A stretch of DNA of 42,570 bases from assembly GCA_030524525.1 (NCBI GenBank), contig JAUNGI010000021.1, positions 1 to 42,570 of the forward strand, read 5' to 3'. Below, piece by piece: positions 42,556-42,570 of this stretch. The notes beneath the pieces are model-generated. The model was not told the DNA's origin. It was given only the letters and a program-made list of their open reading frames with translations, and ran no database searches. Within the stretch, counting starts at the first letter, position 1; the number at the start of each line of letters is the position of its first letter. The position numbers and the translations under genes were made by a program. Source of the stretch: Lachnospiraceae bacterium. GTDB lineage: Bacteria; Bacillota; Clostridia; Lachnospirales; Lachnospiraceae.

Positions 42556-42570
42556 GTTTCATAGGACGCA

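Larger units (their letters stand above)
42321..42570 (+). repeat. Tandem repeat with 125-base period, at least two copies
   Basis: The sequence 42321-42445 is repeated at 42446-42570 with few changes (for example CCTGCGGCGGG against CCTGAGGCGGG; the first 15 bases differ more). The second unit ends in the bases that begin the inter-unit hairpin, so a further copy may follow beyond the window. A 10-bp stem, TTTCATAGGA (42432-42441) against TCCTATGAAA (42449-42458), joins the units. Confidence 0.9.

Noticed and set aside
42321-42570. CRISPR array at the right edge
   Set aside because: The repeated unit is 125 bases and repeats in full, with no alternating short repeats and unique spacers, and no cas gene is near.

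Overview
The window reads as a chromosomal segment of a spore-forming, anaerobic, moderately GC-rich member of the Clostridia, most like Lachnospiraceae. This is inferred from gene content: germination protease gpr followed by spoIIP, a sporulation sigma factor of the SigK type, HrcA/CIRCE control of heat shock, and the ireB-ruvX-DUF1292, mltG-like-trmR-trhP and dnaJ-prmA-rsmE neighbourhoods usual in Firmicutes. Coding density is very high. No gene-free stretch exceeds 300 bases, and I see no rRNA, tRNA, CRISPR array, prophage or insertion sequence.

Left part (1-10.2 kb): a two-gene ABC exporter (ATPase plus FtsX-type permease) lies behind a good sigma-A promoter and a leader hairpin. A GH127-type glycosidase and an AraC regulator are divergent. 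A YitT membrane protein is followed by an unusual tandem-ACT/metallo-beta-lactamase-fold protein. On the minus strand a Y-family DNA polymerase and a YolD-like protein form an overlapping pair.

Middle (10.4-30 kb): rpsT (minus strand); gpr-spoIIP; a MATE transporter convergent with spoIIP and divergent from a membrane-anchored metallophosphoesterase and a methyltransferase; lepA-hemW, a sugar epimerase-like gene and yccF; then the heat-shock operon hrcA-grpE-dnaK-dnaJ with promoter and CIRCE operator. It runs on into prmA, rsmE, a cysteine desulfurase and thiI, which suits ribosome and tRNA modification with sulfur supply from the desulfurase. A small HPr-like protein without the phosphorylatable histidine is on the minus strand with its own promoter and terminator.

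Right part (30.2-42.3 kb): twelve or more plus-strand genes in a near-continuous run: mtaB, ireB, ruvX, DUF1292, RNase J, a short MltG-like protein, trmR, trhP and sigK. sigK is coupled to a cassette of two CBM9-type exported proteins and two MutS-like ATPases. This cassette is the best candidate for an undescribed system: two duplicated pairs, extracytoplasmic carbohydrate-binding modules beside cytoplasmic MutS-type ATPases, coupled by overlap to a mother-cell sigma factor.

A dispersed palindromic element of roughly 95 bases, ending in a terminator-like hairpin, occurs behind several genes (about 3.2, 29.7, 42.3 and 42.5 kb). At the right edge it is tandemly repeated with a 125-base period.
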